Positions 8,211-16,002 of a stretch of DNA of 48,436 bases are shown here, one piece after another. The notes below the pieces were generated by a model. That model was given only the letters and a program-made list of their open reading frames with translations, did no database searches and was not told where the DNA came from. Origin of the DNA: an uncultured Peptococcaceae bacterium (GTDB lineage Bacteria; Bacillota; Peptococcia; Peptococcales; Peptococcaceae); NCBI GenBank assembly GCA_958451915.1, contig CAUDRX010000002.1, forward strand, positions 1-48,436, given 5' to 3'. The position numbers and the translations under genes are program-made. Position 1 is the first letter of the stretch. Each line of letters opens with the position of its first letter.

Positions 8211-8242
8211 AAAAAAACGACCTCCTCTTCAGAGGAGGTCGT
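8211..8242 (-). terminator. Intrinsic terminator of the arylsulfotransferase gene
   Basis: An 11-bp perfect stem (ACGACCTCCTC at 8217-8227 with its complement at 8232-8242) with a TTCA loop is followed by seven U residues on the minus strand (A tract 8211-8217). It lies 18 bases past the stop at 8260. Confidence 0.93.
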
Positions 8243-8259
8243 ATGATATGAATCGTTGA

Positions 8260-9747
8260 TCAGAACTTGGAGCCAGTGACTTCATCATCTGGATCGTCAC
8301 TTGCATCATCAACCTGGTCGTCGGTTACGCAGGCAGCCATTTCAGAGGTGTAACCCATTGCTTCTGGAACTTCAGTGATGTTCTGGAGCATACCTTCAGC
8401 AGCACCTGGTACACGGAAGGTTTCTCTTTCGAGTGCCACAACAGGTACTTCTTCTGGCTTTTCAAGCTGTGGGACATAGTCGTATGGATAACGATATGCA
8501 CGATATACGAACTGTCCTGGGCTTTCCTTGGTGAATGGAGCGATGTATTCCCAAACGATCTCTTTGTCTGGGGTGACTTCGAAGATTCTGGAGCAGCAGC
8601 CTTCGGTGATCATGGTGTTGCCGTTAGGCAGACGCTGAGCAGCGGAGATCAGCTGGCTGTAGAATCTGGTGTTGGTGATGAAGGAACCCATGCCATACTG
8701 GTGGGTGTCGCCGCCGACATAGCTCCAGACAACCTTGAGGGTGGTTGGATCGATCTCGAGGATACGGCTGTGGTCACGGATATCAACCTTGGTACCATCG
8801 ATGCTCATGCGGTCAGGTACACCATAGCCAGCCCAGCCACCGTTGTCGAAGATCAGGATGTTGCCTTCGCCAGGGAGACCCTTTGGAATCATGTGGCAAT
8901 GATGCTGACCGATGATCTGGCCGATCTTGCGCATTTCTTTGGTCTGGGTGAAGTCAGGGCCGATCTGCCATACGATCTTGCCGGTTTCTTTGTCGATGAT
9001 AGCCATGATGTTGGCTTCACGCGCATCCCAGATGATGTTTTCTGGTTTGAAGCGTTCGTCACCTGCATCATACCATTTGTTAGGCCCAAGATAGCTCATG
9101 GAGTTGATGTGCATCCAGTCACCGAGTTCACCGTTCTGGGTGAAGTGCTGATTAGGGTTGCGGAAGAGAACGTTCTTTGCAGCCTGGGAGAAGCCGAGTT
9201 CACGGAAGTGATCATGTACGTGCCATTCCCAAACGATGTTACCTTCCCAGTCAACTTCGATGAACACATCATCGAGGAGCTGCTTGTCGGAGATCTTGTG
9301 ATCATGGATGGTTTCATGGCAGAGGATCAGCGTGTTGCCGCCGTCGGTCTTGCATTCCATGCCAGGTACGTAGTAACCGACTGGGTTGCCTTCGCGCTGG
9401 TAGTCATGGTGCTGACGGGCCATCCACATAGCTGGTTTGCCTTCGTCTTCGATGTATTCTTTGTGGTCGAATTTCCAAACAACGTTACCATCCCAGTCGA
9501 GCTGAGTCAGGTCAGTCTGGTCCTGATAGGAGAACGCGCTGTCGCGGACCCCGAGGGAACCGAGAACATAGCCGCCTGGCAGGAGCTTGTTAGGGAAGCC
9601 CTGGAAGTTTTTCCAGACCTTGACAACGTTACCGTTCATATCGATCAGAACGGCACCGACTTTGCCGATTGGCATCAGGGTGTAGCCACTCCAGGCTTTT
9701 TCTGGATCATAAATAGTTGTACCGGTAGGATAGATAGTTGAACTCAT
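8260..9747 (-). CDS. Arylsulfotransferase (ASST) family beta-propeller protein
   Basis: A 495-residue protein with repeated W-E/D-G-N-(I/V)-V-W motifs (DWDGNVVWKFDHK, DWEGNIVWEWHVHDH, PDKEIVWEY) and His-rich signature stretches (ARQHHDY, DWMHINSMSYLG, GQHHCHMIPKG). This is the pattern of aryl-sulfate sulfotransferases, which move sulfuryl groups between phenolic esters and phenols through a histidine intermediate without PAPS. The usual periplasmic or lipoprotein signal is absent: the protein starts MSSTIYPTG, so it looks cytoplasmic. The C-terminus is an acidic tail rich in Asp. The ribosome binding site is strong (AAGGAGG, 8 bases from ATG). Codon choice resembles that of the ribosomal protein genes (many GGT, GTT, CTG, GAA), implying high expression. 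It follows a Crp/Fnr gene and a TauE/SafE permease. The actual substrate is unknown, and other beta-propeller functions remain possible. Confidence 0.8.
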   Translation of the reverse strand: MSSTIYPTGTTIYDPEKAWSGYTLMPIGKVGAVLIDMNGNVVKVWKNFQGFPNKLLPGGYVLGSLGVRDSAFSYQDQTDLTQLDWDGNVVWKFDHKEYIEDEGKPAMWMARQHHDYQREGNPVGYYVPGMECKTDGGNTLILCHETIHDHKISDKQLLDDVFIEVDWEGNIVWEWHVHDHFRELGFSQAAKNVLFRNPNQHFTQNGELGDWMHINSMSYLGPNKWYDAGDERFKPENIIWDAREANIMAIIDKETGKIVWQIGPDFTQTKEMRKIGQIIGQHHCHMIPKGLPGEGNILIFDNGGWAGYGVPDRMSIDGTKVDIRDHSRILEIDPTTLKVVWSYVGGDTHQYGMGSFITNTRFYSQLISAAQRLPNGNTMITEGCCSRIFEVTPDKEIVWEYIAPFTKESPGQFVYRAYRYPYDYVPQLEKPEEVPVVALERETFRVPGAAEGMLQNITEVPEAMGYTSEMAACVTDDQVDDASDDPDDEVTGSKF

Positions 9748-9792
9748 AAATTTTCCTCCTTAGAAATGACAAAACTATCATTTGATAACTAA

Positions 9793-9834
9793 ATTTTATA
9801 GGTTCTCCTTGCGAATTGCAATAACCCAGGTTAT
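9793..9834 (-). promoter_or_regulatory. ASST promoter with class II Crp/Fnr-type operator
   Basis: On the minus strand TTGCAA (9816-9821), 17 bp and TAAAAT (9793-9798) form the promoter; the predicted start is near 9786. The inverted repeat ATAACC-N2-GGTTAT (9821-9834) is centred 41.5 bp upstream of that start, the classic class II activator position for Crp/Fnr proteins. A second pair of arms, TTTGATAAC (9781-9789) and GTTATCAAA (9830-9838), forms a wider inverted repeat around the promoter. The regulator encoded immediately upstream is the obvious candidate ligand. Confidence 0.65.
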
Positions 9835-9906
9835 CAAATTCGTCGTTTTTTATCATCAAATGAAAATATTACGAAATTTACTATCATTCTTCACACAACG
9901 CGATAT

Positions 9907-10563
9907 TTATGAATATTTCATATGGATCTCGTTCGCCGCATAAGCACGCACACGGGCCAGATCGTTCACACGCAGGCCTTTCGGCGTCTTCTCAAGCACA
10001 CCTTCTTTGCGCAGCACACCAAAAATCCGCGAAACAGTCACCTTGTGGAGATTAAGGAACTTGGCGATCTCATTGTGAGAGTAACGCTTGAGATAATAGG
10101 CGCCATCGTCCTCTTTCCTGGCATGCTCCAGAAGCCAGGCGCAGAGCGCAGCCGGTGCTGGCAGCTCACTCTTGCCGAGATAGAGGCTCATAAGATAATT
10201 GCACTCATGCAGGGCTGTAGCGACCAGTTCTTCCAAAAGATCGGCGTCGCTGTGCAGATACTGCTTGATCGAGGCCACCGGGATGCGCAGACAATAACAG
10301 TCCGTGCCAGCGACAAAATTGTTGTGGGAGATGTACGGCGGCTTCACACCATACAGGAGCAGGATACCGATGATCGAATCCGTAAGGCCGCCTCCCTCCT
10401 TGCAGGAAAGGATGCTCTCGACGCCCTTTGAGGTGACGATCTCGCGATAGACTGTGCCCTTACGCAGATAATAGACATAATCCACCCTGTCTCCGTCATG
10501 TATCAGAATCTCACCTTTTTTAAAATAACAGGGCTTCATCCCTGGCAGATCTTTAAATTTCAT
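9907..10563 (-). CDS. Crp/Fnr-family transcriptional regulator
   Basis: A 218-residue protein with an N-terminal cyclic-nucleotide-binding-like beta-roll (about 1-120; YFKKGEILIHDGDRVDYVYY, LRKGTV) and a C-terminal winged helix. The recognition helix region is NEIAKFLNLHKVTVSRIFGVLRKEG. The ligand pocket does not show the RxS cAMP signature and there is no N-terminal Cys cluster for an Fe-S centre, so the effector may be a small organic ligand, as in CprK-type members. The start at 10563 has GGAAGGAG 7 bases upstream. It is 27 bases after the TauE/SafE gene and upstream of ASST, whose promoter carries a fitting palindrome. Confidence 0.88.
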   Translation of the reverse strand: MKFKDLPGMKPCYFKKGEILIHDGDRVDYVYYLRKGTVYREIVTSKGVESILSCKEGGGLTDSIIGILLLYGVKPPYISHNNFVAGTDCYCLRIPVASIKQYLHSDADLLEELVATALHECNYLMSLYLGKSELPAPAALCAWLLEHARKEDDGAYYLKRYSHNEIAKFLNLHKVTVSRIFGVLRKEGVLEKTPKGLRVNDLARVRAYAANEIHMKYS

Positions 10564-10590
10564 GGTCCTCTCCTTCCGCCTCAGCCACAC

Positions 10591-11322
10591 TTAAAATGGC
10601 AGGTTCGTCACACCCATGATCACACCGGATACGCAGACCATGATGTAGGTGCAGCGTCGTATGATATCTTCACTGTTGATCTTCCTGACGATGCGCGTGG
10701 CAATCGCCTGACCGATGAGGATAACGATGATGCCAACGACAGACGGTCCGATGAGATCAGTGGTAAAGATGCCTTCCCTTGCGCGCAGCCAGAGACAGTA
10801 GATATCAGTGATCATAAAGCAGCACTGGATATTTGCGACATACTCATCCATCGAATCACAAGCGGCTACATAATAGAGCACCATCAAAGGCCCGCCGATG
10901 CCAAACAGACCATTGATGAGGCCACTTGCAAAGCTGCAGATGACCATCACCGGGACAGTGTCCTTCACCTTTGCCTTCTCACTGAAACGCAGAAAATAGA
11001 TGCCGACAATGATGAGAAAGATGCCAAAAGCAAATTTCAGCACCACCGGATCAAAGGAGAGCGTGTGCTTGATCGAAAGCCAGCAGCCCACCAGATAGAA
11101 CGCCGACGGGATGAGCACGCGCCGCCAGTTCAGCGCCTGTCGGTACAGCCACACAAGCGCAGCCATCTGCGGCAGCGGGATCACACAGCTCAGCGCCACT
11201 GCCTGTGGCAGCGCCATAAAATACGGCAGGATCGTCATCACTGTCAGCGATGCGCCAAATCCTGTCACCCCCTGGATCAGTGCCCCTACCAGCGATACAA
11301 AGACAGTCACCAGATACAGCAC
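10591..11322 (-). CDS. TauE/SafE-family membrane permease
   Basis: A 243-residue protein with about eight hydrophobic segments and the two family repeats: GALIQGVTGFGASL near the N-terminus and SGLINGLFGIGGPLM in the middle. TauE/SafE proteins are predicted to export or import sulfite, sulfonates, sulfoacetate or other organic anions. The GTG at 11322 is chosen because GAGGGGG lies 8 bases upstream; a GTG three codons earlier overlaps the ribosome binding site. It heads an operon with the Crp/Fnr gene, next to ASST. The combination suggests handling of a sulfur compound, which is an inference. Confidence 0.85.
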   Translation of the reverse strand: MLYLVTVFVSLVGALIQGVTGFGASLTVMTILPYFMALPQAVALSCVIPLPQMAALVWLYRQALNWRRVLIPSAFYLVGCWLSIKHTLSFDPVVLKFAFGIFLIIVGIYFLRFSEKAKVKDTVPVMVICSFASGLINGLFGIGGPLMVLYYVAACDSMDEYVANIQCCFMITDIYCLWLRAREGIFTTDLIGPSVVGIIVILIGQAIATRIVRKINSEDIIRRCTYIMVCVSGVIMGVTNLPF

Positions 11323-11363
11323 AACCTGCACCCCCTCATGGATAAATATTCATTATTGTTTCC

Positions 11364-11392
11364 ATTTTAGGTTCTCCCGCCAGTCCTGTCAA
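11364..11392 (-). promoter_or_regulatory. Sigma-A promoter for the TauE/SafE-Crp operon
   Basis: TTGACA (11387-11392), a 17-bp spacer and TAAAAT (11364-11369) on the minus strand, about 42 bases before the GTG start at 11322. Confidence 0.8.
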
Positions 11393-11509
11393 TAGCCCGC
11401 ATACGCAAAACCACCCCTGGCTGGCTCCGCGCTCAGAGACACACAACCGCATACCACCGACGCCATGTAAAATTTTGACAAGAAAATGAAAAAGAAATGC
11501 GATTTCTCA

Positions 11510-11539
11510 TTGACAAACAGCCCCCATCTTTGCTAAAAT
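11510..11539 (+). promoter_or_regulatory. Sigma-A promoter for tRNA-Ser
   Basis: TTGACA (11510-11515), an 18-bp spacer and TAAAAT (11534-11539) place the start a few bases ahead of the mature tRNA 5' end at 11556. Confidence 0.85.
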
Positions 11540-11555
11540 TATATTCGCTGAGTGA

Positions 11556-11644
11556 GGAGAGATGTCCGAGTTTGGCTGAAGGAGCACGACTGGAAATCGT
11601 GTATACGGGGAACCGTATCAGGGGTTCGAATCCCCTTCTCTCCG
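11556..11644 (+). tRNA. tRNA-Ser (anticodon GGA)
   Basis: The 89-base gene folds as a class II tRNA. The acceptor arms GGAGAGA and TCTCTCC pair perfectly and are followed by discriminator G. The anticodon stem CACGA/TCGTG holds loop CTGGAAA with anticodon GGA, reading UCC and UCU. A long variable arm (ATACGG-GGAA-CCGTAT) and the T loop GGTTCGAATCC are present. CCA is not encoded. Confidence 0.97.
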
Positions 11645-11649
11645 GTTGA

Positions 11650-11688
11650 GACCGCGAGTCCAAAAGGACTTGCGGTCTTTTGTTTTTT
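11650..11688 (+). terminator. Intrinsic terminator after tRNA-Ser
   Basis: A 12-bp stem (11650-11661 with 11666-11677, one G-U pair) with an AAAA loop is followed by TTTTGTTTTTT. It starts 5 bases past the tRNA and ends 2 bases before the AGGAGG of the NUDIX gene, so that gene depends on readthrough unless it has a hidden promoter. Confidence 0.92.
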
Positions 11689-11702
11689 ACAGGAGGATCC
11701 GG

Positions 11703-12179
11703 ATGAAACTGACAACACTATGCTACATTGAAGACAACGACGCCATGCTCATGCTGCACCGCGTCAAGAAAGACCACGATGTGAACAAAGGCAAATGGAT
11801 CGGTGTCGGCGGAAAGTTCGAGACCGGTGAGTCACCGGACGACTGTCTTCTGCGTGAAGTCCGTGAAGAGACCGGGCTCACACTCACACACTGGCGCTAC
11901 CGCGGCATCATCACCTTCTGCTACAACAACAACGACGCCGAATACATGCACCTTTACACTGCCGATGGCTTTACCGGCACGCTGGTGAGCGACTGTCGCG
12001 AAGGAGTGCTGCGCTGGGTACCAAAAGACGAGATCCTGTCCCTCAATCTCTGGCAGGGGGACCGTATCTTCCTCAAACTTCTCGCTGAAGATCACGCACC
12101 CTTTTCGCTGAAGCTCATCTACCACGACGACGATCTCCTGGAGGCGGTGCTCGACGGTACACCGATCCCGATCGCATGA
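11703..12179 (+). CDS. NUDIX hydrolase, MutT / 8-oxo-dGTP diphosphatase type
   Basis: A 158-residue NUDIX protein with box G-KFETGESPDDCLL-REVREETGL: G, E, RE and EE are all in register. It is preceded by KGKWIGVGGK, as in MutT/NUDT1-like enzymes that clean oxidised purine nucleotides. The start ATG at 11703 lies 6 bases after AGGAGG. It sits immediately behind the tRNA-Ser terminator, with no promoter visible in between, so its expression seems tied to tRNA readthrough. The exact nucleotide substrate is uncertain. Confidence 0.88.
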   Translation: MKLTTLCYIEDNDAMLMLHRVKKDHDVNKGKWIGVGGKFETGESPDDCLLREVREETGLTLTHWRYRGIITFCYNNNDAEYMHLYTADGFTGTLVSDCREGVLRWVPKDEILSLNLWQGDRIFLKLLAEDHAPFSLKLIYHDDDLLEAVLDGTPIPIA

Positions 12180-12180
12180 A

Positions 12181-12218
12181 AAAAGACGTTCCCAATGCAT
12201 ATGGGAACGTCCTTTTTT
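12181..12218. terminator. Bidirectional terminator between NUDIX gene and marR
   Basis: A 10-bp perfect stem (GACGTTCCCA at 12185-12194 with 12202-12211) is flanked by AAAA on the left and CTTTTTT on the right. It serves the plus-strand NUDIX gene and the end of the minus-strand fatty-acid operon. Confidence 0.9.
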
Positions 12219-12221
12219 ATT

Positions 12222-12668
12222 TTAGAGAAACTTATCCATATTCTTGACCATCTGATGGAACACGCGGTAAAAGATCTGCAGATCCTCGTCGGAAATGCCT
12301 TCCTTGACGACGTTTGAAGCTTCGATGGAAACATGATCGATGATACGACAGACATGCATGCCAGCGGGTGTGATCCGAACCTTGGAACGCCAGCGTCGTT
12401 TTACCTTCTCTTCTTCATGGACGACATAGCCCCGTTCGACGAGATATTCCACGGCACGGGATGTCGCCGACTTATCTTCACAGCAGAGCTGTGCCAGTTC
12501 AGTCACGGTGAGACCTGAGGAGTGGTGCCCCAGAAAAAAGAGCACCATGACGTGTTGGCTCTTGATATCAAACGCGGCATAGGTGGCAGTCTGCTTTTTT
12601 TTGATCTGCTGGATCTTTTTGTAAGCCGCGACCACCAGTGTCATAAAATCAGTCACACGGTGTTGCAT
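12222..12668 (-). CDS. MarR-family regulator, probable fatty-acid operon repressor
   Basis: A 148-residue winged-helix protein of the MarR family: helices 1-2 for dimerisation, the HTH SGLTVTELAQLCCEDKSATSRAVEYL (about 50-75), a wing with basic KVKRRWRSKVRITPAG, and a C-terminal dimer helix. The ATG at 12668 has AAGGA 8 bases upstream. It is the last gene of the acp-fab-acc operon, 33 bases after the acyl-CoA synthetase. In streptococci and relatives the MarR protein FabT sits at the head of the same operon and binds TTTGA-N-TCAAA palindromes. Similar palindromes precede acpP here, so a FabT-like role is likely by context. Confidence 0.82.
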   Translation of the reverse strand: MQHRVTDFMTLVVAAYKKIQQIKKKQTATYAAFDIKSQHVMVLFFLGHHSSGLTVTELAQLCCEDKSATSRAVEYLVERGYVVHEEEKVKRRWRSKVRITPAGMHVCRIIDHVSIEASNVVKEGISDEDLQIFYRVFHQMVKNMDKFL

Positions 12669-12701
12669 ACGGCACATCCTTTTTTATCGTTCAGGGCTGG
12701 T

Positions 12702-14348
12702 TCAACCACGGGCGGCCTCAGCCCGGCGCTGCTCCGCTTTCTTGATCTTGCCGCTGATGGTCTTTTCCATCTCATCGACAAATTCAATGCTGCGCAGCCA
12801 CTTGTATTCTGCCAGCTGGCTGTTGCAGAAATCCCTCAGCTCTCGGTCGAGCGCTCTGGAAGGTGTATAGCCGCCTGTAAGCACAACGATGGCCTTGATG
12901 GACTGCCCGCGCAGCTTATCCGGCACCCCGATGACGCTGCATTCGAGAACAGCTGGATGCTTCATGAGCACCTCTTCGATCTCATACGGCCCGATGCGGT
13001 AGCCGCCACTCTTGATGATGTCATCAAAACGGCCATGGAACCAGTAATAGCCGTCGCTGTCGCGGTAGATGGCATCCCCAGTGTGGAAGACACCGCCGCG
13101 CCATGCTTTTTCATAGCGGGCTTCATCATCGAGATAGCCTGCAAGAACGCCGATTGGCTTTTTGCCGTCTTTTGGCACAACAACGATCTCGCCGATCTCG
13201 CCGTCTGCGACCGGCTTGCCATCCTCATCAACGAGTTCGATATGATACTGCGGAGATGGCACTCCCAGGGCACTGTCTTTAGATGGCATGCCGACAAAGT
13301 TTGCCAGGAGCAATGCCGTCTCTGTCTGCCCGTAACCTTCGCGCACATCCAGCCCGGTCATGGACTTAAACTTCTCAAAGATGTCCGGGCTCATGTACTC
13401 CCCAGCTGTGACTGCACTCTCCAGAGCCGGAAAATCGATAAGGTCCTTGCGGGTCATATAGCGATAGATGGTCGGTGGCGCACAGAAGGAAGTGACTTCG
13501 TACTTACGGATGATATTGGCCATCTGTTTTGGTTCGAAGTTGTCAAAGTCATAGACGAGGATGGCGCATTCATTCATCCACTGACCATAGAGCTTGCCCC
13601 AGGAGGCTTTTGCCCAGCCGGTCTCCGACACAGTAAAGTGGAGTCCACCGTCTTTGGTGCCCTGCCAGTATTTCGAAGTCACAAAATGCGCCAGCGGATA
13701 GGTATGGTCGTGGATGACACCTTTTGGCTGATCGGTGGTACCGGATGTGAAATAGATCGCCAGCGGATCTGTCGCCAGGGTCTCCTGGCGACGCAGTGTG
13801 TCGGATGCTGCTTTCATGGCTGCCGGCAGATCACGGAAACCTTCGATCCCGTCGGTAACAGTCCAGCACTGGCAGTCAGCGCCGACAGCCTGAATGGCTT
13901 CGCGCATGTTTGCCGGCACATTGTTCTGAGTCGTGCAGACCACTGCCTTGATAGAAGCGGCGCGCAGACGATAGGCAATGTCATCTGGGGTCAGCATATG
14001 GGTCACCGGCACCATCACAGCACCGATCTTATGCAGCGCCAGAACGACGATCCAGTATTCCCAGTGGCGTTTGAGTGCCAGCATCACACGATCGCCGCGG
14101 CCAATGCCTGCTTCGAGCAGCACATTGGCGGCACGATTGCTCTCCCGGCTCAGATCGTCAAAAGTAAAGATGCGTTCTTCGTTTTCGGTATTGCACCATA
14201 CCATGGCCCGTTTGTCCGGGCGCTCGGCGGCAATGGCATCGATAACATCATAGGCGAAATTAAAATCTGCCGGATAGTGGACATCGAGACCCGTGAGTTT
14301 GCCGTTGGCATCTACGGTCTCTGTATAAAATTTTTCGTATATACTCAT
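12702..14348 (-). CDS. AMP-forming acyl-CoA synthetase (medium-chain type)
   Basis: A 548-residue ANL-superfamily enzyme. It has the phosphate loop YFTSGTTDQPKG (199-210), the GYGQTE motif (338-343), the hinge region HTGDAIYRDSDGYYWFHGR, and the C-terminal catalytic lysine motif TISGKIKK. It activates a carboxylic acid with ATP to an acyl-AMP and then acyl-CoA. Overall sequence resembles medium-chain (ACSM-like) enzymes. The ATG at 14348 has GAGGA 6 bases upstream; an ATG two codons earlier overlaps the accA stop as ATGA and is the alternative start. It is translationally linked to accA. A fatty-acid activating enzyme inside a synthesis operon is unusual, and may supply primers or reuse exogenous acids. 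Confidence 0.88.
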   Translation of the reverse strand: MSIYEKFYTETVDANGKLTGLDVHYPADFNFAYDVIDAIAAERPDKRAMVWCNTENEERIFTFDDLSRESNRAANVLLEAGIGRGDRVMLALKRHWEYWIVVLALHKIGAVMVPVTHMLTPDDIAYRLRAASIKAVVCTTQNNVPANMREAIQAVGADCQCWTVTDGIEGFRDLPAAMKAASDTLRRQETLATDPLAIYFTSGTTDQPKGVIHDHTYPLAHFVTSKYWQGTKDGGLHFTVSETGWAKASWGKLYGQWMNECAILVYDFDNFEPKQMANIIRKYEVTSFCAPPTIYRYMTRKDLIDFPALESAVTAGEYMSPDIFEKFKSMTGLDVREGYGQTETALLLANFVGMPSKDSALGVPSPQYHIELVDEDGKPVADGEIGEIVVVPKDGKKPIGVLAGYLDDEARYEKAWRGGVFHTGDAIYRDSDGYYWFHGRFDDIIKSGGYRIGPYEIEEVLMKHPAVLECSVIGVPDKLRGQSIKAIVVLTGGYTPSRALDRELRDFCNSQLAEYKWLRSIEFVDEMEKTISGKIKKAEQRRAEAARG

Positions 14349-14350
14349 GC

Positions 14351-15139
14351 TCATTCCTCTGTATATATCGTTCCGAAACGGCGGAAGCGCTGGTAACGTC
14401 TTTCGCAGAGGTCCTCTTCCTGTGCCAGCTGGCGCAGCTCATCGGTGAGCATGCGTTCCAGATCTTTATAAAAGACACGGGTGCCGAGGTCTTTTTCGGA
14501 GATGATTTTTTCTATGAATCCAAATTCCAGTGCATCCTGTGCGGTCAATCGCAAACTGTCAGCAGCCACATCGGCTTTTTTTGCATCTTTCCAGAGGATG
14601 CTCGCACAGCCTTCCGGCGAGATCACCGAATAGACAGCATGCTCCAGCATCCAAACACGGTCGGCCACACCTAATGCGAGCGCACCGCCGCTGCCGCCTT
14701 CACCAATGAAGACAGAGATAACTGGCACCTTGAGCGCCATCATCGTGATGATATTCTCGGCGATGGCCTGACCCTGTCCGCGGGCCTCTGCCCCGATGCC
14801 GCAGTAAGCGCCGGAGGTATCAACAAAGCAGATGACCGGACGATGGAATTTTTCTGCCTGTTTCATCAGGCGCAAAGCCTTGCGGTAGCCTTCCGGATGC
14901 GGCGCCCCCGAATGGCGGGCGTTCCGCTCCTTGATGCTGTGCCCCTTTTCGATGGCGATGACCGTCACCGCCTGCTTACCCAGATGAGCGAGCCCGGCAA
15001 CGATGGCAGCATCATCGCCAAAACGACGGTCGCCGTGCAACTCAAAAAAGTCACGGAAGATCGCGTTGATATAATCCATACTCGTCGGACGTTTGCTGTC
15101 GCGAGCGATCTTCACACTCTCATAAGCCTGATCACTCAT
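14351..15139 (-). CDS. accA: Acetyl-CoA carboxylase carboxyltransferase alpha subunit
   Basis: A 262-residue crotonase-fold carboxyltransferase subunit. With AccD it moves the carboxyl group from biotin to acetyl-CoA to give malonyl-CoA in the cytoplasm. GGSGGALALGVADRVWMLEHAVYSVISPEG (middle) is the family signature that forms the oxyanion/biotin site. It lacks the longer N- and C-terminal extensions of the E. coli protein, as usual in Firmicutes. Its ATG overlaps the accD stop as ATGA, giving translational coupling and equal subunit output. Confidence 0.96.
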   Translation of the reverse strand: MSDQAYESVKIARDSKRPTSMDYINAIFRDFFELHGDRRFGDDAAIVAGLAHLGKQAVTVIAIEKGHSIKERNARHSGAPHPEGYRKALRLMKQAEKFHRPVICFVDTSGAYCGIGAEARGQGQAIAENIITMMALKVPVISVFIGEGGSGGALALGVADRVWMLEHAVYSVISPEGCASILWKDAKKADVAADSLRLTAQDALEFGFIEKIISEKDLGTRVFYKDLERMLTDELRQLAQEEDLCERRYQRFRRFGTIYTEE

Positions 15140-15996
15140 TGCACGCCTCCTTCCGAATGCATCTGCAGGAGCCAGGAGAGGATCACGCGCTGTTCGCTGC
15201 GCGTGACGATGGCATCGACAAAGCCATGCTCCAGAAGAAACTCAGCGGTCTGGAAACCTTTTGGCAGACTCTTGCGCGTGGTCTGCTCAATGACACGGGC
15301 ACCGGCGAAACCGATATTAGCCGCTGGTTCTGCAAGGATGATGTCTCCCTCCATGGCGAAGCTTGCCGTCACACCGCCAGTCGTTGGGCTGGTCAGCATG
15401 GTCAGATAAAAGAGACCGGCTTCACTGTGTTTGAGCACAGCACCGCTCACCTTTGCCATCTGCATCAGTGAGAAAAGGCCCTCCTGCATGCGCGCCCCGC
15501 CGGATGCGGTAAAGCCGACCACTGGCAGACGGTGGGCTGTCGCGTATTCAAAGAGTCGGGTGATACGTTCACCGACTGCAGTACCCATGCTGGCCATCAT
15601 AAAGTGGCTGTCCATGACAAAGAGACAGCAGTCGTTGCCCCCGATGGAACAAGTGCCGCAAATCACTGCTTCTTCTTCCCCGGAATTCCGACGCGCCTTT
15701 GCGAGCTTCTCATCATAGTTCGGAAAAGCGAGCGGATCAGTGGTGACAACGTCTTTAAACATTTCCTGGAACGAATTTCTGTCGGCGATCATCTCGATGC
15801 GCTTGCGGGCCGGCACCGTGAAATGATGGCCACAGCTTGGGCAGCAACGGAAGTTCTCGACGATCGCCTTCTTGTCATAGGCGCGGTGGCAGTTCGGACA
15901 GGTGATCTCCTTCTTCTCTGCCGCCGACTGACTGATGGAGCGGCCGCCTTCTTCCAGCTCGTTATCCGGCTGACGCCGGAAATTCAAAAATGCCAT
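15136..15996 (-). CDS. accD: Acetyl-CoA carboxylase carboxyltransferase beta subunit
   Basis: A 286-residue protein with an N-terminal four-cysteine zinc finger (CPNC at about 33-36 and CPSC at about 52-55), followed by the crotonase-fold carboxyltransferase domain. GFTASGGARMQEG and SPTTGGVTASFA form the acetyl-CoA and oxyanion sites. It partners AccA in an alpha2-beta2 complex. Start at 15996, six bases past accC. Confidence 0.96.
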   Translation of the reverse strand: MAFLNFRRQPDNELEEGGRSISQSAAEKKEITCPNCHRAYDKKAIVENFRCCPSCGHHFTVPARKRIEMIADRNSFQEMFKDVVTTDPLAFPNYDEKLAKARRNSGEEEAVICGTCSIGGNDCCLFVMDSHFMMASMGTAVGERITRLFEYATAHRLPVVGFTASGGARMQEGLFSLMQMAKVSGAVLKHSEAGLFYLTMLTSPTTGGVTASFAMEGDIILAEPAANIGFAGARVIEQTTRKSLPKGFQTAEFLLEHGFVDAIVTRSEQRVILSWLLQMHSEGGVQ

Positions 15997-16002
15997 CTAT
16001 GC

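Noticed and set aside
12522..14396. Plus-strand open frame of 624 codons opposite the acyl-CoA synthetase
   Set aside because: It is a mirror of a strongly conserved minus-strand gene, has no recognisable domain and no ribosome binding site. High third-position GC explains the lack of stops.
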